Part shown: positions 6,013 to 12,326 of the stretch, piece after piece
How the letters are laid out: each line of letters starts with the position of its first letter
Numbering within the stretch: the first letter of the stretch is position 1
NCBI GenBank assembly: GCA_023394215.1
Contig: JAEXBH010000004.1
Span: 1-12,326, forward strand
Length of the DNA: 12,326 nt
Source: Bacillota bacterium
GTDB lineage: Bacteria > Bacillota > Clostridia > Tissierellales > Peptoniphilaceae
Reading direction: 5' to 3'
Notes under the pieces: generated by a model
Seen by the model: only the letters and a program-made list of their open reading frames with translations
What the model was told of the DNA's origin: nothing
Databases searched by the model: none
Program-made: the position numbers and the translations under genes

Positions 6013-7299
6013 ATGAATTTATTCAAAGATTTAGAAGACTGTAAAGATTGGATTTACAGTAAAAAAGGCAAAAATAATCAATACGATTTGGAGAGTGTCA
6101 AACTTCTGTTGGACAAGATCGATAATCCTCAGGATAAAATCAAAGTAATCCACATAGCCGGCACCAACGGAAAAGGCTCCACTTCAAACTATATTTATTC
6201 AGCCTTATCAAGAAAGATTAGGTGCGGACTTTTCATTTCGCCCTACATGTTTGAAATAACCGACTCCATCAAAATAAACGGTAAGGAAATTTCAACAGAG
6301 GAATTTATTGCATATGCGAGCTACCTTGAGCCTCTTGTATCAGAACTCGAAAAGGACTCGATAAAATTATCATATTTTGAAATTTTAACTGCCATAATGT
6401 TTAAATATTTCTATGATAAAAGGATTGATTGTGCTGTTATTGAGGTTGGCTTAGGGGGAACTCTTGATTCCACAAATGTTATCAAAAACCCTATAGCATC
6501 CGTTATAACTACAATATCCCTTGATCATATGAATGTACTCGGAAACTCCCTTTATGAGATAGCTCAAAATAAGGCGGGAATAATAAAAAACGCTTCTCCC
6601 GTATTTGTCTATCCTCAAGAAGCCGATATTATGGACCTGTTTAGGGAAAAATGCAAGGAAAATAATTGTCCCTTATTCAGCTTTGACAAAGAAGAAATAG
6701 AAATCCTGGAATCTTCTGAAGAGGGAAACTTATTTAACTTTAGAAACTTTAAAAATATCGAAACAAGACTGCTTGGAAAACACCAGATATATAACTCATG
6801 TCTTGCCATAACAGTACTTGATTATTTCAAGAAAAATTTCCACCTGGAACAATTTGATATTTTGGAGGGTATTAAGGACTCAAGCAATCCGGGCAGATTG
6901 CAAATCCTATCAAAAAATCCAAAAATTCTCCTTGATGGTGCCCACAACAAGGAATCTATCGATGCCCTATTGGATACCATAAAATACTTCAAGTATGACC
7001 GCCTTATAGTAGGTTTCAGCATGCTTAAAGATAAGGATGTTACCCATTCCCTATCAAAACTTTCTAAAATAGCGGACAAGCTGATAATAACAAGCCTTGA
7101 CTATCAAGGAAGAGCCTACAACATGGATGAATTTGAAAGTATTGCAAAAAAATTCAAAGAAGATGTGATATGTATTGAAGACAGGCTTAAAGCATTTGAT
7201 TATACGCTTTCTTTAGCAAAAGAAAACGACTTGGTTTTATGGTGCGGATCCCTTTACCTAATGAGGGACCTACTTAATTACTGCGAAAAACAAGCCTGA
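6013..7299 (+). CDS. folC: Folylpolyglutamate synthase FolC
   Basis: The product is 428 residues, the usual length. AAGGAG (6002-6007) stands 5 bp before the ATG, and the gap to folT is 11 bp, so the two genes are co-transcribed and probably translationally coupled. The enzyme joins glutamate residues to folate using ATP, which retains the vitamin in the cell. Visible motifs of the Mur-ligase-like ATPase domain are the P-loop HIAGTNGKGST (Lys54), EVGLGGTLDSTNV, SLDHMNVLG, and NKAGIIK, in which Lys187 fits the carbamylated lysine position. The C-terminal domain begins with NPGRLQIL and has the conserved LLDGAHN (308-312). Some motifs deviate from the common form: the usual GLGGRxDATN has Thr for Arg, and the substrate-binding SPH(L)...ERI region reads SPYMFEITDSI. 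It may therefore be a pure polyglutamate synthase rather than the bifunctional dihydrofolate synthase form; this is an inference. Confidence 0.95.
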   Translation: MNLFKDLEDCKDWIYSKKGKNNQYDLESVKLLLDKIDNPQDKIKVIHIAGTNGKGSTSNYIYSALSRKIRCGLFISPYMFEITDSIKINGKEISTEEFIAYASYLEPLVSELEKDSIKLSYFEILTAIMFKYFYDKRIDCAVIEVGLGGTLDSTNVIKNPIASVITTISLDHMNVLGNSLYEIAQNKAGIIKNASPVFVYPQEADIMDLFREKCKENNCPLFSFDKEEIEILESSEEGNLFNFRNFKNIETRLLGKHQIYNSCLAITVLDYFKKNFHLEQFDILEGIKDSSNPGRLQILSKNPKILLDGAHNKESIDALLDTIKYFKYDRLIVGFSMLKDKDVTHSLSKLSKIADKLIITSLDYQGRAYNMDEFESIAKKFKEDVICIEDRLKAFDYTLSLAKENDLVLWCGSLYLMRDLLNYCEKQA

Positions 7300-7328
7300 C
7301 ATAAGAAATTAAAAACAATTTAAAAGCC

Positions 7329-7380
7329 AAGGGGAATCTTACAAAACTGAAGTTAAATTGCAAGATTCCCCTTTAAGTTT
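7329..7380. terminator. Bidirectional terminator between folC and the ABC operon
   Basis: AAGGGGAATCTT (7329-7340) and AAGATTCCCCTT (7362-7373) form a perfect 12-bp stem around a 21-nt loop. The plus strand continues with TTAAGTTTAATT; the minus strand continues with TTGGCTTTTAAATTG. It lies between convergent genes and probably ends both transcripts. Confidence 0.85.
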
Positions 7381-7382
7381 AA

Positions 7383-8063
7383 TTATATATTTTTTACGGT
7401 CAATCTTCCATCAACCATTTCATAAATTATCTTGGCTCTCTTGGCTACATTAATATCATGAGTTACCACTATAATTGCCCTATCACTTGTAACAAGCTTA
7501 TCAAACAGATCCAAAATCTCTTTAGACGTCTTTTCGTCAACGGCTCCCGTAGGCTCATCAGCCAAGATAAGGTCAGGATTGTTCACCAAAGCCCTGGCTA
7601 TGGCTACCCTCTGCTTTTGCCCTCCTGACAACTTTGAAGTAAGCTTATTATAAATAGCCGGCTCCAAGCCCACCTTTTCCAAAGCTTCCTTTGCCAAGTC
7701 ATTCAGTTCCTTAGACTTATAGCTTTTGTCAAAATATAGTGGAGTCTTTACATTTTCTATTACACTGTCTTCCTCTATCAACAGATATTCCTGAAATACA
7801 AAGGATATTTTCTTTCCCCTTAAATCATCCAGTTCCTTATTTGAAGCCTTTGCCATATCAAGGTCGTTAAATACATAGCTTCCTCCGTCAAAACTCTCAA
7901 GTCCCCCTATTATATTTAAAAGCGTGGACTTTCCTACGCCGCTGGTTCCCATAATTGCCACATAATCACTTTTACCCAGGCTGAAATCAAGGTCCTTAAG
8001 TACATGAAGCTCATTCTCCTGATTTTTATTATAATACTTGTTTAACTTCTCTATCCTTATCAT
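7383..8063 (-). CDS. ABC transporter ATP-binding protein (MacB/LolD type)
   Basis: The product is 226 residues when started at the ATG at 8063, where GGGGAGGGG supplies the ribosome binding site. A start nine codons earlier (8090) would overlap the permease gene and lacks a better site. The nucleotide-binding domain is complete: Walker A GTSGVGKST (39-47, Lys45), Q-loop Gln91 in FVFQEYLLIEED, signature LSGGQ (145-149), Walker B LILADEPTGAVD (Glu170), and switch His202 in VTHD. The DEPTGAVD form and 226-residue length are typical of the ATPases that partner FtsX/MacB permeases in lipoprotein release, peptide resistance and bacteriocin export. The FVFQ.yLLIEEDSVIENV stretch resembles ATPases of bacteriocin-export loci. 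It is the last gene of the operon, 1 bp after the permease stop codon, and powers the two half permeases upstream. Confidence 0.96.
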   Translation of the reverse strand: MIRIEKLNKYYNKNQENELHVLKDLDFSLGKSDYVAIMGTSGVGKSTLLNIIGGLESFDGGSYVFNDLDMAKASNKELDDLRGKKISFVFQEYLLIEEDSVIENVKTPLYFDKSYKSKELNDLAKEALEKVGLEPAIYNKLTSKLSGGQKQRVAIARALVNNPDLILADEPTGAVDEKTSKEILDLFDKLVTSDRAIIVVTHDINVAKRAKIIYEMVDGRLTVKNI

Positions 8064-8064
8064 C

Positions 8065-9129
8065 CTAACCCCTCCCCTTATATGTTTCAAGCAAGGACTT
8101 ATTGAAATACTTCCTTATGCTGAAAAATGCCATAATAGCCATAATAACTAAGACACTTACAAATACCAAAATCATGGACCTTAAACTCAGGTCATACCTT
8201 ACCAAGCCCAAAATTCTCCTGAAAATTATCCTGTCAATCATATTAAAAACAAGTACAGCCACGGCAAAAGATCCTAAAAAGGTAATTAAAAGCTCTGAAT
8301 ATAAAAGCTTATAAAAAACCGACTTCTTCATTCCCAAAAATCTGTAGACAAAATACTTTTTCTTACGATTGTTCAATATATGCCAATAAATAAACATAAG
8401 GTTCAACACGGAAATAGCAACAAGAACAAGTGTTACAAAGCCGACTTTAACTTCTACATCCGCAATCGGAATAAATTTATCTCGAAGCTTCAACCCTCCT
8501 GCATCCTTATCAAATTTATCCAAAAACTCTTCTCTCTCCACCTCCCTAAGGTCGGGATCCAATTGGATTTCAAATCTATCCATTTCAAGCCCCATATCCC
8601 TTGCAAGTTTCAAGGTTATTATAAACGAATTCCAGTAAACCCTATCGGTGAAGCCGACTACTTTAACTTCATGTCCAAAAAAATTAACCTTATCTCCTAT
8701 TTTTATCCCCTTATCCATAGCATAAATTTGAGGTACAGCGACTAAATTATCTTTTTCCCCTGCAAGGGGCAAACGCCCCTCACAAGCTTTAGCTTTCTCG
8801 GCAGCCTTTATTATAGAAAAAAATTCCCTGCCAATTCTTTCTTCACTTTTATAATCTTTAGAAAAGCTGATAGACTTAGGTATCCTATAAGCTGTTTTAG
8901 CAGTATATACCTGCGGCATTTGAGAAATACCTACAAAAAATTCATCTTTCTTTCCCGGGTTTTCATATTCCAGCATCTGAGCTTTCTTATATTTAGCTAA
9001 ACTCTCATTGTTTAAATGCTGATTCGAAGCAAATATCTGAAAGCAAAAAACTATGGAAAGGACTAAGATAAATATAAACAGTCTCATACCCTTAAAATTT
9101 TTTATAAGTTCCTTCTTAAGTACCTTCAT
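8065..9129 (-). CDS. FtsX/MacB-type ABC transporter permease, half 2
   Basis: The product is 354 residues. It begins with a transmembrane helix (about 16-34), followed by an extracytoplasmic domain (35 to about 225) that includes GDKVNFFGHEVKVVGF, typical of the MacB-like core domain. It ends with three helices at about 231-252, 281-297 and 318-337. This one-plus-three helix layout, and the cytoplasmic coupling segment YRFLGMKKSVFYKLLYSELL (the LGxxKxxxxxLL signature), identify the FtsX permease fold. Such proteins do not carry substrate across the bilayer by a channel; they use ATP hydrolysis to move the outer domain (mechanotransmission). The ATG (9129) overlaps the stop of the preceding permease as ATGA, so the two halves are probably made in a fixed ratio and pair as a heterodimer. 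The C-terminus SLLETYKGRG ends 1 bp before the ATPase start. Confidence 0.9.
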   Translation of the reverse strand: MKVLKKELIKNFKGMRLFIFILVLSIVFCFQIFASNQHLNNESLAKYKKAQMLEYENPGKKDEFFVGISQMPQVYTAKTAYRIPKSISFSKDYKSEERIGREFFSIIKAAEKAKACEGRLPLAGEKDNLVAVPQIYAMDKGIKIGDKVNFFGHEVKVVGFTDRVYWNSFIITLKLARDMGLEMDRFEIQLDPDLREVEREEFLDKFDKDAGGLKLRDKFIPIADVEVKVGFVTLVLVAISVLNLMFIYWHILNNRKKKYFVYRFLGMKKSVFYKLLYSELLITFLGSFAVAVLVFNMIDRIIFRRILGLVRYDLSLRSMILVFVSVLVIMAIMAFFSIRKYFNKSLLETYKGRG

Positions 9130-10388
9130 CTCCCGATCCTCCCCCTAAGTTTCGAAGAAATACTCCTAACCGTTATAAGAGAAAATATTATGCTCATGAG
9201 AAAAACGATTAGAAATATAAGTCCTAAATCCGTCCAAGCTATCTTGGCATTATTAAATATAAATGATTTAAAAAAATCGGAACCTGTCAAATGTCTTCTT
9301 GCAAAATCTGTTTTCATAAAATATGAAAATGCCGAATACAGAACTGTAGGAAGGAAAAATATAAACACATAATAAAGCGTGGATATAAAAAATACATCCT
9401 TTCTGCTTGCCCCATTATAAATATAAATACTGAACCTGCTTTTAAAAAGATCCTTATTTATATAAGCTATACAAAGACAGGTAACAAGCACCGTTATAGA
9501 CAGGGCTATCAACATATCTAAATTTTGCTGTAGGTTAAAACTCACTCTCTCCTCCTGCTCTTTTAACAAGCCTTCTGAAAATAAGTAATAGCCCAAATCA
9601 TTATTTTCAAAAAAATCCCTTACTTCGGATAACTGATTTTCATTTAACCCATCTTGAAGATAGATAAGTCTTGCTTTCGGTATATTAAATTTATCAGTAT
9701 TTTTAAAACTTAAAAATATATTATTTTCAGGCACTATAAACTGCTTGCCTCTTATTTCAAATATATTTTCCTTAAACAAATCTCCTATAGAAAGGTCCGA
9801 ATTAGCTATTATCCCTGTCGACAAGTGCCTTATATCGCTTGAGTAAAAACCTGTAACCTTAAAATCATAACTTTTATCTTGAAGGCTTAAGCTAAAAACA
9901 CTCCCTATTTTATATTCTCCCCTAAATCTATCAATGACTAAAGCCGGTATAGGCTTGCCTTCTTCATATTTCTCAAGCCCGCCTTCCCTTATATATTTGT
10001 CCATATTTTTTAGGGTAAGCTCATCATACATATAAACATTGGCTAAATTTACTTCATCATAATACTTTATATGATAAGGACTCATACCTTTAAACAAGTC
10101 TTTCCTATCCCTTACAAAATCCTCAACCTTTGCATTATTTTCATCTATCTTAGCCCGATTATCAACAGTCCTATCTTTATAAGCCAAGCTATATGGGTAT
10201 TTGTTCATATAAAACAGAGAATTTGCCACAGGTTTCTTACTTAAATAATTTAAATCTCCACTTACAGTTTTTAATCTGTTAAACTTAAAAATGCTCACAA
10301 ACAAGGCAAAAAAAACCTGCATGCATATTATAAATACAATTACCCTGTTTTTTCTGATTAATCCTTTAATAATCGATACTTTTTTCAT
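9126..10388 (-). CDS. FtsX/MacB-type ABC transporter permease, half 1
   Basis: The product is 420 residues; the ATG at 10388 follows GAGGTG. The topology matches the next gene but the outer domain is larger. One N-terminal helix lies at about 15-34, then an extracytoplasmic domain of about 250 residues (35-288), with IPALVIDRFRGEYKIGSVFSL, DKSYDFKVTGFYSSD and a charged region near the membrane. Three helices follow at about 290-310, 334-355 and 388-406. The coupling loop IYNGASRKDVFFISTLYYV carries the GASRKD motif seen in FtsX/MacB permeases. The two permeases in this operon differ clearly in sequence and length, so the transporter is a heterodimer with two different outer domains. Loci with a small secreted protein, an FtsX-like membrane protein and a LolD-like ATPase are known for lactococcin-972-type bacteriocins; there the membrane protein is usually one long polypeptide, so the split form here is a difference. 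Confidence 0.88.
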   Translation of the reverse strand: MKKVSIIKGLIRKNRVIVFIICMQVFFALFVSIFKFNRLKTVSGDLNYLSKKPVANSLFYMNKYPYSLAYKDRTVDNRAKIDENNAKVEDFVRDRKDLFKGMSPYHIKYYDEVNLANVYMYDELTLKNMDKYIREGGLEKYEEGKPIPALVIDRFRGEYKIGSVFSLSLQDKSYDFKVTGFYSSDIRHLSTGIIANSDLSIGDLFKENIFEIRGKQFIVPENNIFLSFKNTDKFNIPKARLIYLQDGLNENQLSEVRDFFENNDLGYYLFSEGLLKEQEERVSFNLQQNLDMLIALSITVLVTCLCIAYINKDLFKSRFSIYIYNGASRKDVFFISTLYYVFIFFLPTVLYSAFSYFMKTDFARRHLTGSDFFKSFIFNNAKIAWTDLGLIFLIVFLMSIIFSLITVRSISSKLRGRIGR

Positions 10389-10412
10389 TTTTCACCTCAC
10401 TATTAACGGAGA

Positions 10413-10437
10413 CTATATCTTATATTATTCTATATCT
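10413..10437. repeat. Direct repeat of 8 bp with 17-bp period upstream of the permease operon
   Basis: CTATATCT occurs at 10413-10420 and again at 10430-10437 (AGATATAG on the transcribed strand). It lies 25-50 bp before the permease start, in a 68-bp gap that also holds a weak hairpin ACTTAT/ATAAGT at the end of the secreted-protein gene. It may be an activator site for an internal promoter, or chance in AT-rich DNA. Confidence 0.35.
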
Positions 10438-10456
10438 GCACTATAAACTTATACTT

Positions 10457-10855
10457 TTAATAAGTAACATTCAAATCAAGTTCAACTGTTCCGGTTGAAT
10501 ATGCGTATGAACCCGGTTGTAAATGATCTACTCCACCTGGATTATAATTTACATATGCCCAATTATTTCCATAAGTAGTTTCAGTTTCTTTTTTAAAATT
10601 ATTACTTTGATAATTTGCATAGTTTATTGAAGCATAGTTTGTACTGTTTCCAAAACTTGATGCATATATCCTCGCATTATCCCCCGGTACCCAAGTTCCA
10701 AAATCATAATAAGCTTCCTGTTCCACATTTCCAACTTTATAGTGTTCATATCTCTCTTGGTTATATCTTACATAGACCTCTCCAGCTCTGACATAAGTCC
10801 CCATCATAAGGACAAACACTAACAAAGCCGCTGTCAATCTTTTTACTTTTTTCAT
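10457..10855 (-). CDS. Small secreted Tyr/Asn-rich protein, candidate bacteriocin-like substrate of the adjacent transporter
   Basis: I do not recognise the family. The start is the ATG at 10855, with AAGGAGA 6 bp upstream; a longer TTG-started reading to 10927 has no ribosome binding site. The product has 132 residues. Residues 1-24 are a classical Sec signal peptide (MKKVKR, hydrophobic core LLVFVLMMG, end YVRA). The mature part is about 108 residues, has no Cys, and is strikingly rich in Tyr and Asn. It contains strand-like segments such as VYVRYNQERYEHY, YYDFGTWVPGDNARIYASSFG, NYASINYANYQSNNF, NNWAYVNYNPGG and a C-terminal TGTVELDLNVTY. It looks like a compact beta-sheet protein for the cell surface or medium. 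The next genes, 68 bp downstream on the same strand and with no strong terminator between, encode an FtsX-type ABC system. Size, signal peptide, lack of Cys and gene order recall lactococcin-972-type loci, but the typical motifs of that family are not visible. Confidence 0.8.
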   Translation of the reverse strand: MKKVKRLTAALLVFVLMMGTYVRAGEVYVRYNQERYEHYKVGNVEQEAYYDFGTWVPGDNARIYASSFGNSTNYASINYANYQSNNFKKETETTYGNNWAYVNYNPGGVDHLQPGSYAYSTGTVELDLNVTY

Positions 10856-10860
10856 ATATT

Positions 10861-11051
10861 TCTCCTTAATACTGATATTCTTTAGATATAGCCTCCACCA
10901 ATAATCCTTTATTTGAATCTCTCCCAATATTATTTTAACACAAATTATTAAATAACAATCATTTAATAAACTCTTTCTTTGATAACCTTATCATTATATT
11001 AAATTTATTTAATAATTACTTCGTGAGAATAAACTCCATTAAGTACAAGAA
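10861..11051. other. Intergenic region upstream of the secreted-protein gene
   Basis: The gap is very AT-rich. On the minus strand there is one possible promoter, TTGTTA (about 10958-10953), 18 bp, AATAAT (about 10934-10929), and another TATAAT-like hexamer further upstream (about 11000-10990) without a good -35. Neither is convincing. I see no RNA gene or further ORF here; the leader of the secreted-protein gene could be 70 nt or longer. Confidence 0.4.
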
Positions 11052-11082
11052 AAAAAGTTCGACATACGCCGAACTTTTTATA
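11049..11082 (-). terminator. Intrinsic terminator of the threonine aldolase gene
   Basis: AAAAAGTTCG (11052-11061) and CGAACTTTTT (11070-11079) form a 10-bp stem with an 8-nt loop. On the minus strand the hairpin is followed by TTTTTTTCTTG-like sequence, 17 bp after the aldolase stop. Its symmetry may let it act in both directions, but no plus-strand gene runs into it. Confidence 0.88.
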
Positions 11083-11096
11083 AATAATATATATTG

Positions 11097-12119
11097 TTAC
11101 ATTCCCTTGAAAGCCTTGTCCACCGCATCTATATCTTCCATAGTGGTAGCCCATGTGGTTGCAAATCTTGTGTTAAAAAGATTGTCCCCTATTTGATCTC
11201 CCACCTGGAAGTGAATGGTCCTACTAAGCTTTTCTATCTGATTTCCGCTAAGCTTTGCAAATACAAGATTTGCCTCAGCATCGGCAACAAGCTCCACTCC
11301 CCTGGATTTAAAAACTTTTGTAAGTTCTACAGCCATATCGGAAGCGTGCCTTGCTATTTTATAGAAAAGTCCGTCTTTAAACATGGTTTCAAACTGAATA
11401 CCGTAAATATATCCCTTTGCCAAAAGAGCTCCCCTTTGCTTTATAAGCTTTCTCGTTCCCTTCTTAAGATCGGGATTTACTATCACCAGAGCTTCACCTA
11501 AAAGCATACCGTTTTTAGTCCCTCCTATGGAAAAAACATCAAAATACTTTGTAAGATCCCTCATGGTCAAATCGTTATTTCTCGAACCTAAAGCAGTACC
11601 TATCCTCGCCCCGTCCATAAACATATATAGGCCGTTTTTCTTACAAAAAGTAGAAAGCTCCTCAAGTTCCGCCTTCTTATATATAGTTCCGAGCTCCGTA
11701 GCATTTGATATGTATACAAGCTTGGGTTCTACACAATATTCATGGCTATGGTCATGAAGCGCCTTTTTTATACCCTCTACAGTAACCTTGCCGTCTCTGT
11801 TTTTAGTCTGGATAATCTGTAAACCTACAGCTTCTATAGAGCCGTTTTCAGTATTTACTATATGCCCCGTATCCGCCGACACAACCCCCTCAAACCTATT
11901 AAGACCTATAAGCAGACCTAGTACATTTACTATGGTCCCTCCATGGACAAAATGTATATCTACACTTTCATCTCCAAGATCCCTTTTAAGATATGAAATC
12001 GCATTTTTCACATGATAATCTTCAGAATATCCAACATTTTTTTCCCCACAATATCCGACCATATCCTTTAAGACAGCCGGGTGGCAAAGTTCGTTATAGT
12101 CGTTATAAAAACTCGTCAT
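11097..12119 (-). CDS. ltaE: Low-specificity L-threonine aldolase (PLP-dependent, beta-eliminating lyase family)
   Basis: The product is 340 residues, the usual size. It belongs to PLP fold type I and cleaves L-threonine (and allo-threonine) to glycine and acetaldehyde in the cytosol. Visible motifs are MTSFYNDYNELCHPAVL at the N-terminus, VHGGTIVNVLGL (cofactor phosphate-binding region), SADTGHIVNTENGSIEAVG, SNATELGTIY, MDGARIG (Asp169 pairs with the pyridine nitrogen; Arg172), and SIGGTKNGML with Lys202 as the Schiff-base lysine. The C-terminus has NLFNTRFATTWATTMEDID. The ATG at 12119 is preceded by GGAG and overlaps the end of the comFC-like gene by 17 nt, so translation is probably coupled. 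Some family members use serine or other beta-hydroxy amino acids, so substrate range is open. A hairpin terminator follows. Confidence 0.95.
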   Translation of the reverse strand: MTSFYNDYNELCHPAVLKDMVGYCGEKNVGYSEDYHVKNAISYLKRDLGDESVDIHFVHGGTIVNVLGLLIGLNRFEGVVSADTGHIVNTENGSIEAVGLQIIQTKNRDGKVTVEGIKKALHDHSHEYCVEPKLVYISNATELGTIYKKAELEELSTFCKKNGLYMFMDGARIGTALGSRNNDLTMRDLTKYFDVFSIGGTKNGMLLGEALVIVNPDLKKGTRKLIKQRGALLAKGYIYGIQFETMFKDGLFYKIARHASDMAVELTKVFKSRGVELVADAEANLVFAKLSGNQIEKLSRTIHFQVGDQIGDNLFNTRFATTWATTMEDIDAVDKAFKGM

Positions 12120-12326
12120 TTACATCTCCAATCCTGCTTGACGAAAGGGTCAAGCATACAATATCTATTTCAAAATTTTTCCTTAACTCATAAATAATTT
12201 GGTTAAGGGTTGCTCCCGTAGTAACCAAATCATCTATTAATAGTATACCTTTATTTTCCAATTTGCAAGACTTGTTACAGCGAAAAGAATTTAAAAGATT
12301 ATTTTTTCTCGCATCCCTTCCAAGCT
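12103..12326 (-). CDS. comFC: ComFC-type phosphoribosyltransferase (C-terminal part; gene starts beyond window)
   Basis: Only the last 73 codons are inside the window; the stop is TAA at 12105-12103. The visible part reads LGRDARKNNLLNSFRC, then KGILLIDDLVTTGATLNQI, the PRPP-binding loop of type I phosphoribosyltransferases, then a helix and a strand (IDIVCLTLSSS) and the tail RIGDVNDEFL. The R..N.l.naF segment before the IDD.vTTGaTl motif is typical of the ComF/GntX family. In naturally competent bacteria ComFC helps single-stranded DNA uptake or processing; in many others its job is unclear. The zinc-finger N-terminus expected for the family would be outside the window. The gene overlaps the threonine aldolase start by 17 nt, so the two are transcribed together. 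Another PRPP-binding protein such as a purine phosphoribosyltransferase is less likely because of the NxxxxF context. Confidence 0.88.
   Translation of the reverse strand, partial: LGRDARKNNLLNSFRCNKSCKLENKGILLIDDLVTTGATLNQIIYELRKNFEIDIVCLTLSSSRIGDVNDEFL

Noticed and set aside
8064..8090. Nine-residue N-terminal extension of the ATPase
   Set aside because: It would cover the GGGGAGGGG ribosome binding site and overlap the permease gene; MIRIEKL at 8063 is the normal beginning of the ATPase domain.
8102..8745. Two plus-strand ORFs (70 and 121 codons) inside the permease gene
   Set aside because: Both are antisense shadows of a clear FtsX permease and have no family features.
10856..10927. 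N-terminal extension of the secreted protein to a TTG at 10927
   Set aside because: It would bury the clear signal peptide inside the protein and lacks a ribosome binding site; ATG 10855 with AAGGAGA is much better.
1..12326. CRISPR array, tRNA, rRNA or insertion sequence
   Set aside because: No regularly spaced repeats, cloverleaf-like segments, ribosomal RNA stretches, transposase ORFs or IS-type terminal repeats were seen on reading both strands.

Overview
The window is AT-rich DNA with Gram-positive-type ribosome binding sites (AGGAG/GGAGG), a T-box leader, a lipoprotein signal and ECF-type vitamin uptake. This points to a low-GC Firmicute. The protein style (Lys/Asn/Ile-rich, folate salvage, streptococcus-like amino-acid binding protein) fits an anaerobic coccus of the Peptoniphilaceae/Tissierellia type, but the genus is an inference.

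Left edge (1-940): the start of an amino-acid ABC transporter gene runs off the left end on the minus strand. Its long leader is a T-box riboswitch whose specifier position reads AAA (lysine), behind a good sigma-A promoter. A divergent promoter drives a small lipoprotein gene (955-1395).

Accessory patch (1396-2345): a strong promoter followed by a perfect 14-bp palindrome precedes a 65-residue two-helix membrane protein and a secreted beta-rich protein gene. The latter carries two lesions: an extra A in an A8 run just after the start codon, and an in-frame amber codon. A UUCG hairpin closes the patch.

Middle (2351-7373): a membrane-anchored protein with a beta-lactamase/transpeptidase-like fold that appears to have lost its catalytic Ser and Lys (minus strand) is divergent from a cytosolic S9 prolyl-oligopeptidase-family peptidase. 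Next comes a folate-salvage pair: an ECF S component of the FolT type and, 11 bp later, folylpolyglutamate synthase FolC. FolT would bring folate in and FolC would trap it by polyglutamylation. A 12-bp perfect hairpin lies between the convergent folC and ABC operon.

Right half (7383-10855, all minus strand): a probable four-gene unit, read from right to left, encodes a small secreted Tyr/Asn-rich protein, two FtsX/MacB-type half permeases with an ATGA overlap, and their LolD/MacB-type ATPase. The layout resembles bacteriocin-like peptide plus export/immunity transporter loci. The secreted protein matches no family I recognise, so this is the best candidate for something undescribed.

Right edge (11052-12326, minus strand): the end of a ComFC-type phosphoribosyltransferase gene overlaps by 17 nt the start of a low-specificity threonine aldolase gene, which ends in a strong terminator.
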